This document shows, one piece after another, positions 33,810-44,585 of a stretch of 64,000 nt of DNA (position 1 is its first letter; the number at the start of each line of letters is the position of its first letter). The DNA comes from Aeromonas aquatica (GTDB taxonomy: Bacteria; Pseudomonadota; Gammaproteobacteria; Enterobacterales; Aeromonadaceae): positions 1-64,000 of the forward strand of contig NZ_JRGL01000012.1 of NCBI RefSeq assembly GCF_000764655.1, written 5' to 3'. Below the pieces are notes generated by a model that made no database searches, was not told where the DNA came from, and saw nothing but the letters and a program-made list of their open reading frames with translations. Position numbers and translations under genes: made by a program.

Positions 33810-35153
33810 TCACAGCAGTATGCTGGTCAGCACATAACCCAGGCTGCAGGAGGTGGCGACCCCGATCAGGCCCGGAATGATGAAGCTGTGGTTGATGATG
33901 TACTTGCCGATGCGGGTGGTGCCGGTGCGGTCGAAACCGATACAGGCCAGATCGCTCGGGTAGGTCGGCAGCACGAAGTAGCCGTAGCTCGCCGGCAGGA
34001 AGGCGATCAGCAGCTTGGGCTCGACCCCCAGCGCCAGCCCCATGGGAGCGATGGCGGTGAGCGCGGCGGCCTGGCTGTTCACCAGCTTGGAGATGAGGAA
34101 GAGCACCAGGGCATAGGTCCAGGGCTGGGCCTGCACCACGTGGGCCAGGGTTTCTTTGAGCAGCGGCATGTGGGCCTGGAAGAAGGTCTCGCTCATCCAG
34201 GCGACCCCGAACACCGAGAAGATGGCGACCATGCCCGCCTTGAACACGGCGCCGTTGGAGATGTCACCCGGCTTGACCTTGCAGCGCATCAGGATCACGG
34301 CGCCAGCGATCAGCATCATCATCTGGATCACCAGGTTCATGGAGAGCGGGCCGGTCTTGTCCTTGATGGTGAACACCGGACGCAGACCTTCGTTGGCACC
34401 GAGCAAGACCACGGCGGCGATGGCGGCGAAGAAGATCCAGGTCGACCAGTAGGCCTCTTTCGGGAACTTGGTGTTGAGCAGGGTTTCACCGCCGCCGTAG
34501 ATGAAGGCGCGTTGCTCGGGATCCTTGATCTTGGCCTGGAACTCCTCGTCCTTGTCCAGATCCTTGCCGCGGCGCAGGCTCCACAGGGCCGCGACTATGA
34601 CGCCGGACAGGGAGGAGGGGATGGCGATCATCAGGATGTCCAGCAGGCTGTAGGCCTGACCTATGCCATGGCCGGCCGCCAGGATGGAGACCATGGAGAC
34701 CACGGCCACCGACACCGGCGAGGCGCAGATCGCCATCTGGGAGGCAACGGACGCCACCGCCATGGGGCGTTCCGGGCGGATATTCTTCTGCAGCGCTATG
34801 TCGGAAATGATGGGGAACATGGTGTAGACCACGTGGCCGGTGCCGCACAGGAAGGTGAGGGTCCAGGTGGTGAGGGGGGCCAGAATGGTGATGTACTGCG
34901 GGTGGCGGCGCAGCAGGCGCTCGGCAATCTGCATCATCAGGTTGAGGCCGCCTGCGGTCTGCAGGGTGGCGGCGCAACCGATCACCGCCAGTATGGTGAG
35001 CATCACCTGCACCGGTGGCTCACCCGGGGTGAGGCCGAACACGAAGGTCAGCAGGAACAGGCCTATGCCGCTGATGAGACCCAGTCCCATGCCCCCGAAA
35101 CGGGTACCCAGCAGCAAACAGCCGAGTACCACCATAAATTCCATGAAGATCAT
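33810..35153 (-). CDS. dcuB: anaerobic C4-dicarboxylate transporter DcuB
   Basis: 447 residues, 10-12 hydrophobic helices. LTFLCGTGHVVYTMFPIISDIA and IRPERPMA are DcuB-like rather than DcuA-like, as is VFGLTPGEPPVQVML at the N-terminus. Fumarate/succinate antiporter of fumarate respiration in the inner membrane. Start ATG 35153 follows GAGGT at 6 bases. Upstream there is an FNR-like palindrome and two short palindromes, consistent with oxygen and perhaps nitrate control as for E. coli dcuB. Separated from dcuC by two unrelated genes and in opposite orientation. Confidence 0.94.
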   Translation of the reverse strand: MIFMEFMVVLGCLLLGTRFGGMGLGLISGIGLFLLTFVFGLTPGEPPVQVMLTILAVIGCAATLQTAGGLNLMMQIAERLLRRHPQYITILAPLTTWTLTFLCGTGHVVYTMFPIISDIALQKNIRPERPMAVASVASQMAICASPVSVAVVSMVSILAAGHGIGQAYSLLDILMIAIPSSLSGVIVAALWSLRRGKDLDKDEEFQAKIKDPEQRAFIYGGGETLLNTKFPKEAYWSTWIFFAAIAAVVLLGANEGLRPVFTIKDKTGPLSMNLVIQMMMLIAGAVILMRCKVKPGDISNGAVFKAGMVAIFSVFGVAWMSETFFQAHMPLLKETLAHVVQAQPWTYALVLFLISKLVNSQAAALTAIAPMGLALGVEPKLLIAFLPASYGYFVLPTYPSDLACIGFDRTGTTRIGKYIINHSFIIPGLIGVATSCSLGYVLTSILL

Positions 35154-35221
35154 TCCATTACCTCGTGTGATTCGGTCCATGAAGGCGCAGCGCCCAGGAC
35201 GACATTGTTTGTTGTTATTTG

Positions 35222-35262
35222 CCCCTAAAGGGTTAGTTGTTATTCTGCCTACCCTAAAGGGG
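35222..35262. promoter_or_regulatory. paired palindromes in the dcuB promoter (NarL/NarP candidate)
   Basis: CCCCTAAAGGG (35222-35232) and CCCTAAAGGGG (35252-35262), centres 30 bp apart. The second, read on the minus strand, contains TACCCCT, matching the NarL heptamer TACYYMT, with a partial inverted partner after 2 bases. They would overlap the expected dcuB core promoter, a repressor-like position. Confidence 0.35.
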
Positions 35263-35269
35263 TAAAAAT

Positions 35270-35283
35270 TTGAGGTACTTCAA
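35270..35283 (-). promoter_or_regulatory. FNR-like box of dcuB
   Basis: TTGAGGTACTTCAA, 8 of 10 conserved positions of TTGAT-N4-ATCAA, centre 123 bases upstream of the dcuB start codon. Fits FNR activation if transcription starts near 35235. Confidence 0.5.
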
Positions 35284-35421
35284 CAACCCATGTTTTTTCG
35301 ATTTAAGTGCATAAAAACTACGGTTCTGATGGCTGGTTCGGGGGAGAAAAGGCGGGCGGAGGCGAGAAAAGAGGGGAACTGTGCGGATGGGCATGCCGGC
35401 GGCGGCGTCCGGGAAGCAATA

Positions 35422-35449
35422 AAAAAGCCGACCCTGAGGTCGGCTTTTT
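35422..35449 (-). terminator. terminator of asnS
   Basis: 12-bp stem AAAAAGCCGACC / GGTCGGCTTTTT with CTGA loop; T-run on the minus strand. Confidence 0.9.
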
Positions 35450-35474
35450 ACGATTTTCGCGTGATACTCGCGGC

Positions 35475-36875
<1,401 letters not shown>

Positions 36876-37143
36876 CGAAATATTGTCTCCAGCTTGTTCT
36901 TGCAGCGCTATTTGCAACACTAGGGGTCTGGCCGGGGCATGAAGAGCCCTGGCTGGCAGACTAAGCCGTCAATCTTACCCGTGGGGGTTTGATAAAACCA
37001 AGCAAAAATATCGGTCGTTTGCGGGGTTGTCGGCCCGGATCGCTCGCGAGGCGAGCCGTAAAAACAGGGGGCGAGCAGGGCGGCGCACAGGCAGGCGCCT
37101 TACGGGGCCTGGCGAGAGCCCGCAGGCGGTGACGTTCTCCCGC

Positions 37144-37956
37144 TCAGCCTTGGTTTTTCTTGTCTCGCTCCGGGGAGATGGGGCGCTTGCCGAGCTGGCG
37201 CTCCACGCTGTCGAGCATCTGGTTGTAGGCCAGTGCGACCCGGCCTATCTCGTCCCCCTCGTCCCCCTCGAGCCGATGACCGAAGTCGTGGCGATCGGTG
37301 GCCTCCTCCATGGAGCGGGTCAGCTGGTTGAGGGGGCGGACTATCCAGGTGCGGATGACCCAGAGCGTCAGCAACAGGCCCAGCCCGAAGATGACGGTGA
37401 GGCTCAAGGCCGAGGTGAGGATATTCTGCTCGACCCGGGTAAAGAGAGTGTCGAGGGAGTAGTCAAAGCGCACCGCCCCCAGCACGCTATTCTCCGGCAC
37501 CTGATGGCAGCTGGTGCAGTCGGTGCCGCGAAAATCTTTCTGGGCCAGCAGCGGGCGGGTCACCACCAGCTTGCTGTGCATGCCGTCGTTGACCACTTCC
37601 ACACTGGCCTTGCCCGCCAGCGCCAGGGCATCGAATCTGTCCTTGGGTGCCTCGGTCTCGCGACCCGGTCCGTACTGCTTGTTGACGGCCGCGCCGCGCA
37701 CTATGCGGGCGTCTTCCACGTGGGCGTGCTCGAGGAACTTGCTGCGCAGGGTATCGCGGGCCGCCATCTTGTCGGTCAGCATCAGCATGTTGAGGCCGTC
37801 GAAATAGGCCTCGATCTGTTCGTGGCTCTGCTCCTTGATGAGGGTCAGGATGAGGTCACGCTCGCGTACCGCCTGATAGGCTGCGGAGAACACCAATACC
37901 ATGGAGAAGATGAACAGCAGGAAGAAATGGATCTTGGCAGTGATGGAGAGGCGCAT
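37144..37956 (-). CDS. membrane sensor with periplasmic c-type haem motif and HAMP, no output domain
   Basis: 270 residues. Membrane helix about 7-27, a periplasmic domain about 28-178 carrying a single CTSCH haem-c motif at 147-151, second membrane helix about 180-202, a HAMP domain (about 203-255: RPLNQLTRSMEEATDR...DEIGRVALAYNQMLDSVE), then a short charged tail ending at residue 270. No kinase, GGDEF or MCP domain follows. Haem attachment would need the Ccm system. It probably senses redox or gas and signals by protein contact with a partner. Start ATG 37956 has a weak ribosome site. Confidence 0.85.
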   Translation of the reverse strand: MRLSITAKIHFFLLFIFSMVLVFSAAYQAVRERDLILTLIKEQSHEQIEAYFDGLNMLMLTDKMAARDTLRSKFLEHAHVEDARIVRGAAVNKQYGPGRETEAPKDRFDALALAGKASVEVVNDGMHSKLVVTRPLLAQKDFRGTDCTSCHQVPENSVLGAVRFDYSLDTLFTRVEQNILTSALSLTVIFGLGLLLTLWVIRTWIVRPLNQLTRSMEEATDRHDFGHRLEGDEGDEIGRVALAYNQMLDSVERQLGKRPISPERDKKNQG

Positions 37957-38053
37957 GGGGCTGGTACATCTGTTGGGTCAAACCCACGCAGTCTACTCTT
38001 CTGCCCTGTCGGGTTTTGATGGATCGCTCACATTCTGATGAAAAAGAGCCAAA

Positions 38054-38079
38054 AGGCCCTGCACTCCCATGCAGGGCCT
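38054..38079 (-). terminator. terminator of bioA
   Basis: 10-bp stem AGGCCCTGCA / TGCAGGGCCT, followed on the minus strand by TTTGGCTCTTTTTC; the outer GAGCC/GGCTC can extend the pairing. Confidence 0.8.
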
Positions 38080-38091
38080 GTTCATGCTGGC

Positions 38092-39366
38092 TCAGTAGTC
38101 GCCGCTGGCGATGGCCTGGGTGATGGCGGTGGTCAGCACGGTTAATTCCGACGGGGAGATGACGAAGGGGGGCATCAGATAGATGAGCTTGCCGAAGGGC
38201 CGGATCCAGGCCCCCAGTTCGACAAACTTGCGCTGGATGCGCGCCACATCGACCCGCTCCTTCATCTCCACCACCCCGATGGCGCCCAGCACCCGCACAT
38301 CTGCAACCAAAGGGTTCAGGGTCAGCGCCACCAGCTCGGTTCTGAGCTGATGCTCGATGGCGCGCACCCGCTCCTGCCACGGCGAGGCCAGCAGCAGCTC
38401 GATGGAGGCGTTGGCCACGGCGCAGGCCAGCGGATTGCCCATGAAGGTCGGCCCGTGCATGAAGACCCCCGCCTTGCCGTCACAGATGGTGCGGGCGACC
38501 CGCTCCGTGGTGAGGGTGGCGGAGAGCGTCAGGTAGCCGCCGGTGAGTGCCTTGCCCAGACACATGATATCGGGGCTGATGCCCGCCCAGTCGCAGGCGA
38601 ACAGCTGGCCGGTACGGCCGAAGCCGGTGGCGATCTCGTCGGCGATGAGTAGCACCCCGAACTCGTCGCACAGGGCGCGCACCCACTGCAGGTAGCGGGG
38701 GTGGTAGAAGCGCATGCCGCCGGCCCCCTGGACGATGGGTTCGAGCACGATGGCGGCGATTTCCTCGTGATGATCCGCCATCAGGCTGGCGAGCTCCACC
38801 ACGCACTCCTCGTTCCAGTCGGCGTGGAAACGGCAGCTCGGCGCCTCCACAAACAGCTGCTCGGGCAAGAATCCCTGGTAGAGCTCGTGCATGCCGCCAT
38901 CGGGGTCGGTGACGCTCATGGCGCCGAAGGTATCGCCGTGATAGCCGCCGCGCAGGGAGAGGAACCGGGATCTGGGGGTGCCTTTGGCATGCCAGTACTG
39001 CTGGGCCATCTTGAGCGCCACCTCCACCGCCACCGAGCCGGAATCGGCAAGGAAGACCCGATCCAGGCCGGCCGGGGTGATCTCCACCAGCTTGCGGCAC
39101 AGCTCGATGGCGGGGGCATGGGTCAGGCCGCCAAACATCACGTGGGACATCTTGCCGAGCTGAGCGCTCGCCGCCGCATCCAGCTCCGGCACCTGATAGC
39201 CGTGAATACAGGCCCACCAGGAGCTCATGCCATCCACCAGCTCGCGGCCGTCGCTCAGGGTGAGGGTCACGCCTTTGGCGCTGGCGACCTCGTAGCAGGG
39301 CAGGGGCTGGGTGAGGGAGGTATAGGGGTGCCAGACGTGGTGCAGGTCGAATTCTTGGTTGGTCAT
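38092..39366 (-). CDS. bioA: adenosylmethionine-8-amino-7-oxononanoate aminotransferase
   Basis: 424 residues of a class III aminotransferase. [56 protein letters not shown] and CLGKALTGG (PLP lysine, about 274) are diagnostic of BioA. Converts KAPA to DAPA using S-adenosylmethionine as amino donor. The start at 39366 is set by homology ([17 protein letters not shown]). Divergent from bioBFCD with a shared operator, as in E. coli. Confidence 0.97.
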   Translation of the reverse strand: MTNQEFDLHHVWHPYTSLTQPLPCYEVASAKGVTLTLSDGRELVDGMSSWWACIHGYQVPELDAAASAQLGKMSHVMFGGLTHAPAIELCRKLVEITPAGLDRVFLADSGSVAVEVALKMAQQYWHAKGTPRSRFLSLRGGYHGDTFGAMSVTDPDGGMHELYQGFLPEQLFVEAPSCRFHADWNEECVVELASLMADHHEEIAAIVLEPIVQGAGGMRFYHPRYLQWVRALCDEFGVLLIADEIATGFGRTGQLFACDWAGISPDIMCLGKALTGGYLTLSATLTTERVARTICDGKAGVFMHGPTFMGNPLACAVANASIELLLASPWQERVRAIEHQLRTELVALTLNPLVADVRVLGAIGVVEMKERVDVARIQRKFVELGAWIRPFGKLIYLMPPFVISPSELTVLTTAITQAIASGDY

Positions 39367-39377
39367 TTTGTGTTCTG

Positions 39378-39411
39378 TTGTCAATGTTATTGATCTGGTC
39401 GGTGTTGACAG
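39378..39411. promoter_or_regulatory. BirA-type biotin operator
   Basis: TTGTCAATG, 16 bases, TGTTGACAG: the same layout as the E. coli operator (TTGTAAACC-N16-GGTTTACAA), centred between bioA and bioB. Biotinoyl-AMP-bound BirA would block both divergent promoters. Confidence 0.8.
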
Positions 39412-39432
39412 TCTACGCGCGCTCTCTACACT
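39405..39432 (+). promoter_or_regulatory. promoter of bioBFCD
   Basis: Perfect TTGACA (39405-39410), 16-base spacer, TACACT (39427-39432). The -35 hexamer lies inside the right half of the BirA operator, so repressor binding would exclude polymerase. Confidence 0.7.
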
Positions 39433-39559
39433 AGCCAACAATTTCAGCCACTTGGCTTCGCACACTCAGGATTGCGTGCGAGGCATGGCGGCGGGTTCTG
39501 TGGTCGCTCATCCGGGATGGGCGGCGCAGGATCCCACTTATAACAATCGGAAGCCATGT

Positions 39560-40672
39560 ATGAATGCTCTCACTCTGGGGGGTCACGCCCTTCGTCACGA
39601 CTGGACCCTCGCCGAGGTGCAGTCGCTGTTTGCCCTGCCGTTCAACGATCTGCTGTTCCAGGCCCAGACGGTGCACCGCGCCCATTTCGACCCGAACGAG
39701 GTGCAAGTGAGCACCCTGCTCTCCATCAAGACGGGCGCCTGCCCGGAGGATTGCAAGTACTGTCCCCAGAGCGCCCGCTATCACACCGGCCTCGAGACCG
39801 AGCGGCTGATGGAGGTGGAGAAGGTGCTGGAGCGGGCCCGGGAGGCCAGGGCTAACGGCTCGTCGCGCTTCTGCATGGGGGCCGCCTGGCGCAATCCCAA
39901 GGAAAAAGACATGCCCTACATACTGCGGATGGTCGAGGAGGTGCGGGGGCTCGGCATGGAGACCTGCATGACGCTCGGCATGCTGACCGCGGATCAGGCC
40001 GCCCGCCTCGGCGCCGCCGGGCTCGACTACTACAACCACAACCTCGACACCTCGCCGGAGTTCTACGGTGACATCATCACCACCCGTACCTATCAGGACA
40101 GACTCGATACCCTGGAACACGTGCGCGGCGCCGGCATGAAGGTCTGTTCCGGCGGCATCGTCGGCATGGGGGAGCAGGCCAAGGACCGCGCTGGTCTGCT
40201 GATGGCGCTGGCGAACCTGCCGCGCCACCCGGAGAGCGTGCCCATCAACATGCTGGTCAAGGTGAAGGGGACGCCCCTGGAAAACGAAGAGAACCTGGAC
40301 TCCTTCGAATTTATCCGCACCATCGCCGTGGCCCGCATCATGATGCCGGGCTCCCACGTGCGCCTCTCCGCCGGGCGGGAGAAGATGAACGAGCAGATGC
40401 AGGCCCTGTGCTTCATGGCGGGTGCAAATTCGATTTTTTATGGCTGCAAGCTGCTGACCACGCCGAACCCGGACGAGAGCACCGACATGCAGCTGTTCAA
40501 GCGGCTCGGTATTCGCCCCGCCCAGCGCGCCCAGAAGCCCGATGAGGTGCAGAGATTGGAACTGGAAGCGGAGCTGCTGGCTCAGGTGACACGGGAGCCC
40601 GCCGGTGACGAGCTGTTCTATGATGCCACCCGTCAACGCGCGGCAGTGCAATCTGCTGTGAAATCCGCATGA
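39560..40672 (+). CDS. bioB: biotin synthase
   Basis: 370 residues. Radical-SAM cluster CPEDCKYC (Cys61, 65, 68) and [35 protein letters not shown] for the second [2Fe-2S] cluster. Inserts sulfur into dethiobiotin. ATG 39560 follows GGAAG at 6 bases; the longer upstream frame runs through the operator and is not used. The last codons overlap bioF as ATGA. Confidence 0.98.
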   Translation: MNALTLGGHALRHDWTLAEVQSLFALPFNDLLFQAQTVHRAHFDPNEVQVSTLLSIKTGACPEDCKYCPQSARYHTGLETERLMEVEKVLERAREARANGSSRFCMGAAWRNPKEKDMPYILRMVEEVRGLGMETCMTLGMLTADQAARLGAAGLDYYNHNLDTSPEFYGDIITTRTYQDRLDTLEHVRGAGMKVCSGGIVGMGEQAKDRAGLLMALANLPRHPESVPINMLVKVKGTPLENEENLDSFEFIRTIAVARIMMPGSHVRLSAGREKMNEQMQALCFMAGANSIFYGCKLLTTPNPDESTDMQLFKRLGIRPAQRAQKPDEVQRLELEAELLAQVTREPAGDELFYDATRQRAAVQSAVKSA

Positions 40673-41886
40673 ATATCGTCACTTCCTCTGATAAATCGGG
40701 GCCTTTCGCCCTGAGTGACGCCCTGGCCGAGCGTGAGCGTAATGACCTGCTGCGCCGACGCACCCCGACCGAGGGCGCCACCGGGCTCCGGCTGCGGGTC
40801 GGGGGGCGCGAGTACCTCAACTTCTCCGCCAACGACTACCTGGGGCTGGGGGGCCATGAGGCCATCAAGGCTGCGTTCAAGGCCGGGGTCGATCGATATG
40901 GCGCGGGATCCGGTGCCTCCCCCCTGGTGACCGGCTACAGCCGCGCCCACCAGCAGCTCGAAGAAGACCTCGCTCATTGGCTGGGACTGGAGGCGGTGCT
41001 GCTGTTCAACTGCGGCTTCTCCGCCAATCAGGCGGTGCTGAAAGCCTTGCTCGGCAAGGATCACCTGCTGTGGCAGGACAGGCTCAACCACGCCTCCTTG
41101 CAGGAGATGGGCAGCCAGCTGCCCTGCAAGATGAGGCGCTTTCCCCACAACGACATGGACGCGCTCGAGCGGCAGCTTGAACCGGGCCGTGGCCTCATCG
41201 TCTCCGAGGGGGTGTTCAGCATGGACGGGGATCAGGGGCCTTGGGCAGCACTCAGCCGCCTCGCCGCCCAGAGCGGCAACTGGCTGATGATCGACGACGC
41301 CCACGGTATCGGGGTGCTCGGGCCAGAGGGGCGCGGCACCCTGGCGGCGCAGGGGGTGAGCCCGGCTTGCGTCCACATCCAGATGGGTACCTTTGGCAAG
41401 GCGCTCGGGGTGGCCGGGGCCTTCGTCGGCGGTAGCCGTGAGCTGGTGGACTATCTGGTCAACTTCGCCCGTCCCTATGTCTACAGCACCCATATGCCCG
41501 CCGCCCAGGCCTGCGCGGTCAGCCAGAGCCTGGCGCTGGTACGGGTTGCCGATGAGGCGCGTGATCAGTTGCGGCAGCTGATTAGCCGCTTCCGGCAGGG
41601 GGCCAGCCAGCTCGGCTGGCGGCTTGGGGCGAGCGAGACCCCGATCCAGCCGTTGCTGGTGGGGGAGAGCGCGCCTGCGCTGGCTTTGAGCGAGCGGTTG
41701 CGTGAGCGCGGCCTCTGGGTCGGTGCCATCCGTCCGCCCACTGTGCCGGCGGGCACGGCGCGGCTGCGCATCACTCTCAGCGCCGCCCACAGCGAGCAGG
41801 ATGTCGATCGCCTGCTCGATGGCTTGGGCCCTTGCCAAGGAGCAGCCCTCTGCCCGGCCCCTGCCGGGGAGTCTTCCCATGCATGA
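40669..41886 (+). CDS. bioF: 8-amino-7-oxononanoate synthase
   Basis: 405 residues, an alpha-oxoamine synthase. [42 protein letters not shown] and GTFGKALG (PLP lysine 244) are present. Condenses pimeloyl-ACP (or CoA) with alanine. Starts within the bioB stop (ATGA overlap) and its 3' end overlaps bioC by 8 bases. Slightly longer than E. coli BioF because of a C-terminal extension ([17 protein letters not shown]). Confidence 0.97.
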   Translation: MNIVTSSDKSGPFALSDALAERERNDLLRRRTPTEGATGLRLRVGGREYLNFSANDYLGLGGHEAIKAAFKAGVDRYGAGSGASPLVTGYSRAHQQLEEDLAHWLGLEAVLLFNCGFSANQAVLKALLGKDHLLWQDRLNHASLQEMGSQLPCKMRRFPHNDMDALERQLEPGRGLIVSEGVFSMDGDQGPWAALSRLAAQSGNWLMIDDAHGIGVLGPEGRGTLAAQGVSPACVHIQMGTFGKALGVAGAFVGGSRELVDYLVNFARPYVYSTHMPAAQACAVSQSLALVRVADEARDQLRQLISRFRQGASQLGWRLGASETPIQPLLVGESAPALALSERLRERGLWVGAIRPPTVPAGTARLRITLSAAHSEQDVDRLLDGLGPCQGAALCPAPAGESSHA

Positions 41887-42697
41887 TCCTCAATCTCGGG
41901 ACGCCTTTCAGCGGGTCGACAAGGTGCAGCTGGCGCGCCGCTTCGGCGCCGCCGCCCACCGGTACGACGCCCATGCCCAGTTTCAGCAGGAGGTGGGGCA
42001 GGCCTTGCTGGCCATGATGCCGGCCGGCTCATCTCTGACCGGTGCCTTACCCGAGGCCGGGCTGGATCTTGGCTGTGGCACCGGCTTCTTCCTGCCTGCG
42101 CTGGCCGATCGCTGCCAGCGGCTGCACGGGCTGGATCTCGCCCCCGGCATGCTGGCGCAGGCGGCCCAACGGGGCTGTGGCGCCCTGCTGCTGTGCGGTG
42201 ATGCGGAGCAGTTGCCCTTCGCCGACCAGAGTCTGGACTGGGTCTTCTCCAGCCTGGCCCTGCAGTGGTGCGAGCGCCCGGCCCAGGCCTTCGCCGAGCT
42301 GTGTCGGGTGCTCAAGCCTGGCGGTCAACTGCTGTTCTCGACCCTGCTCTCGGACTCCCTCTGGCAGCTGCGTGAGGCCTGGCGCACAGTTGACGAGCGT
42401 CCTCATGTCAATCGCTTCCTCAGCCTGCCACAATTGCGCCGCGCCCTCAGCGACGGGGGTTTCCCCGCCCCGGAACTGGCGTGCCAGACCTGGTCCCTCG
42501 CCTACCCGGAGCTCAACGGCCTGCTGCGGGATCTCAAGGGGATAGGCGCCAGCCAGATCAACGACGGACGCCAGCCCGGTCTTGGCAATCGTCAGCGCCT
42601 GCTGCGTCTGGGGGAGGCCTATGAGCAATATCGTCAGCCGAATGGCCTGCTGGCCGCCAGCTACCAGGTCTGCCTCGGACGACTCGTTCGTCAATAG
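41879..42697 (+). CDS. bioC: malonyl-ACP O-methyltransferase BioC
   Basis: 272 residues. SAM-binding LDLGCGTGFFLPALAD near residue 62, and the BioC-type LPFADQSLDWVFSSLALQWC and GIGASQIN segments. Methylates malonyl-ACP so that fatty acid synthesis can build the pimeloyl chain. ATG 41879 lies inside the end of bioF behind GGGGAG. The gene's 3' end (VRQ-stop) is followed by a short repeat of itself. Confidence 0.95.
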   Translation: MHDPQSRDAFQRVDKVQLARRFGAAAHRYDAHAQFQQEVGQALLAMMPAGSSLTGALPEAGLDLGCGTGFFLPALADRCQRLHGLDLAPGMLAQAAQRGCGALLLCGDAEQLPFADQSLDWVFSSLALQWCERPAQAFAELCRVLKPGGQLLFSTLLSDSLWQLREAWRTVDERPHVNRFLSLPQLRRALSDGGFPAPELACQTWSLAYPELNGLLRDLKGIGASQINDGRQPGLGNRQRLLRLGEAYEQYRQPNGLLAASYQVCLGRLVRQ

Positions 42698-42728
42698 AAG
42701 GCCGGCTTGTTCGTCAGAAGGCCGGCTG
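42686..42728 (+). repeat. direct repeat of the bioC 3' end
   Basis: GTTCGTCAATAGAAGGCCGG plus CTT at 42686-42708 is repeated as GTTCGTCAGAAGGCCGGCTG at 42709-42728, the second lacking three bases (ATA). The first unit holds the last two codons and stop of bioC. A further partial unit (GTCCGTC) follows. Confidence 0.8.
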
Positions 42729-42842
42729 GTCCGTCCATCAGCGATTCCGCCCACCCATGAGGGAGCGGACTCGCCACCGAGCATCATTGAAACGCGGGTG
42801 AGCCGCTCTGGCCGTCACCCTGTATTGCGTTGAGGAGTCATC

Positions 42843-43523
42843 ATGGTCAAATCCTTCTTCATCACCGGCACCGACACCGACGTGGGCAAGACGCTGGTCG
42901 CCCGCACCTTGCTGCGGGAACTCGCCGCCCAGGGCCTCTCATGCGCCGGTTACAAGCCCATCTCGGCGGGCTGTGCCCGCACCGCCGAGGGGCTGCGCAA
43001 CCAGGATGCCCTGCTGCTGCAGGCCGCCGCCAGCCTGCCGCTGCCCTACGAGCTGGTCAATCCCTTTGCCTTTGAACCCCCGATCGCGCCCCATATCGCC
43101 GCCCGCGAGGTGGGGGAGTCCATCCCCCTGAGCGGCTTGTCGGCAGGTCTGCGCAACATAGAGCAGGCGGGGGCCGAGCTGGTGATCGTCGAGGGGGCGG
43201 GGGGGTGGTTCCTGCCGCTGGACAGAACCTATCTGCTGTCGGACTGGGTCAGGCAGGAGAATCTGCCGGTGATCGTGGTGGTGGGGGCCAAGCTCGGTTG
43301 CCTCAACCATGCGTTGCTCACCTTCGCCGCCATTCGCAACATGGATCTGCCGATCGCGGGCTGGGTGATCAATCGGCTGGATGATCGCATGAGCCACTAT
43401 CAGGAGAATCTGGATACTCTGAGGGGCTTGCTACCGGCGCCATTTTTGGGTGAAATACCCTTTGTAAACAATCCACTCGAAGCTGACTTGCGCGGGTGTC
43501 TCGATATTTCTCCTCTGCTCTGA
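42843..43523 (+). CDS. bioD: dethiobiotin synthetase
   Basis: 226 residues. P-loop GTDTDVGKT (9-17), KPISAG, and [10 protein letters not shown] are the BioD signatures. Closes the ureido ring of DAPA with CO2 and ATP. ATG 42843 follows GAGGAG. 145 bases separate it from bioC with no terminator, so it is likely still part of the bioBFCD operon. Confidence 0.97.
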   Translation: MVKSFFITGTDTDVGKTLVARTLLRELAAQGLSCAGYKPISAGCARTAEGLRNQDALLLQAAASLPLPYELVNPFAFEPPIAPHIAAREVGESIPLSGLSAGLRNIEQAGAELVIVEGAGGWFLPLDRTYLLSDWVRQENLPVIVVVGAKLGCLNHALLTFAAIRNMDLPIAGWVINRLDDRMSHYQENLDTLRGLLPAPFLGEIPFVNNPLEADLRGCLDISPLL

Positions 43524-43636
43524 ACCCGACATTCAGCAAACATTCATCGGATCTATCTATTATCTGGAGCTGGTGTGGTATCGGGCTGGCAGCGAATTGG
43601 CCCGGACCACGCATCTATATCTCACAAGGAGTCAAT

Positions 43637-44509
43637 ATGAAGCGAATTATGCTATTCCTGGTGACCAACCTGGCCGTCATGCTGGTGCTGGGGGTGGTAC
43701 TCAATATCCTGTTCTCGGTTCTGGGGATCAACAAGTCCAGCATTTCCGGTCTGTTGGTGTTCTGCGCCGTGTTCGGTTTTGGGGGTTCCTTTATCTCCTT
43801 GCTGATGTCCAAGTGGATGGCCAAGCGCAGCTATGGTGTCCAGGTCATCGAGCAACCCCGTAACGAGACCGAGCACTGGCTGGTGAGCACAGTGGCTCGT
43901 CAGGCTCGCGAGGCAGGCATCAAGATGCCGGAAGTGGGGATCTACGACTCCCCCGAGATGAACGCCTTCGCCACCGGTGCCCGCCGCGACGATTCGCTGG
44001 TGGCCGTCTCCTCCGGCCTGCTCTACAGCATGAGCCGCGACGAGGCGGAAGCCGTGCTGGCCCACGAGGTGAGCCACGTGGCCAACGGCGACATGGTGAC
44101 CCTGACCCTGATCCAGGGGGTGGTGAACACCTTCGTGATGTTCTTCGCCCGTATAGTGGCCGGCGTCATCAGCAACTTCTTCAGCTCAAGCAACAGCGAA
44201 GAGAGCAGCAGCTCCGGTGGCTTCGCCTACATGATCACCGTGTTCGTGCTGGAGATGGTGTTCGGGGTACTGGCCTCCATGATCGTCATGTGGTTCAGCC
44301 GTCAGCGCGAGTTCCGCGCCGACGCCGGCGCCGCCAAGCTGGCCGGTCGCGACAAGATGATTGCCGCGCTGCAGCGCCTCTCCCGCGGTGCCGAGCCGCA
44401 GATGGAAGGCACCATGATGGCCTTTGGCATCAACGGCAAGCGTTCCGTGAGCGAGCTGTTCATGAGCCACCCGCCCATCGAGCAGCGCATCGCCGCCCTG
44501 CGCGGTTAA
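43637..44509 (+). CDS. htpX: membrane zinc protease HtpX
   Basis: 290 residues (E. coli 293). Two N-terminal membrane helices (about 5-25, 35-55), zinc motif HEVSH at 143-147 with a distal Glu in [12 protein letters not shown], and two further hydrophobic segments between. Degrades misfolded inner membrane proteins with FtsH. ATG 43637 follows AAGGA; the upstream in-frame codons are not conserved-looking. Closed by a terminator. Confidence 0.97.
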   Translation: MKRIMLFLVTNLAVMLVLGVVLNILFSVLGINKSSISGLLVFCAVFGFGGSFISLLMSKWMAKRSYGVQVIEQPRNETEHWLVSTVARQAREAGIKMPEVGIYDSPEMNAFATGARRDDSLVAVSSGLLYSMSRDEAEAVLAHEVSHVANGDMVTLTLIQGVVNTFVMFFARIVAGVISNFFSSSNSEESSSSGGFAYMITVFVLEMVFGVLASMIVMWFSRQREFRADAGAAKLAGRDKMIAALQRLSRGAEPQMEGTMMAFGINGKRSVSELFMSHPPIEQRIAALRG

Positions 44510-44523
44510 GCGTATCGCCATCA

Positions 44524-44551
44524 AAAACGGCTGCCCTTGGGCAGCCGTTTT
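44524..44551 (+). terminator. terminator of htpX
   Basis: 13-bp stem AAAACGGCTGCCC / GGGCAGCCGTTTT with TT loop, followed by GCTTT. Confidence 0.85.
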
Positions 44552-44585
44552 GCTTTCTGGGGCACATAGCCCTCGCATCCCCCCC

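Noticed and set aside
33684-35228. 514-codon plus-strand frame over dcuB
   Set aside because: Shadow frame with Gly/Gln/His-rich composition; dcuB on the other strand has clear transporter motifs.
37144-37956. Interpretation as a frameshifted chemoreceptor or kinase
   Set aside because: No downstream coding for an MCP, kinase or cyclase domain is visible in any frame before asnS.
40633-41880. 415-codon minus-strand frame across bioF
   Set aside because: Antisense shadow in the biotin operon.
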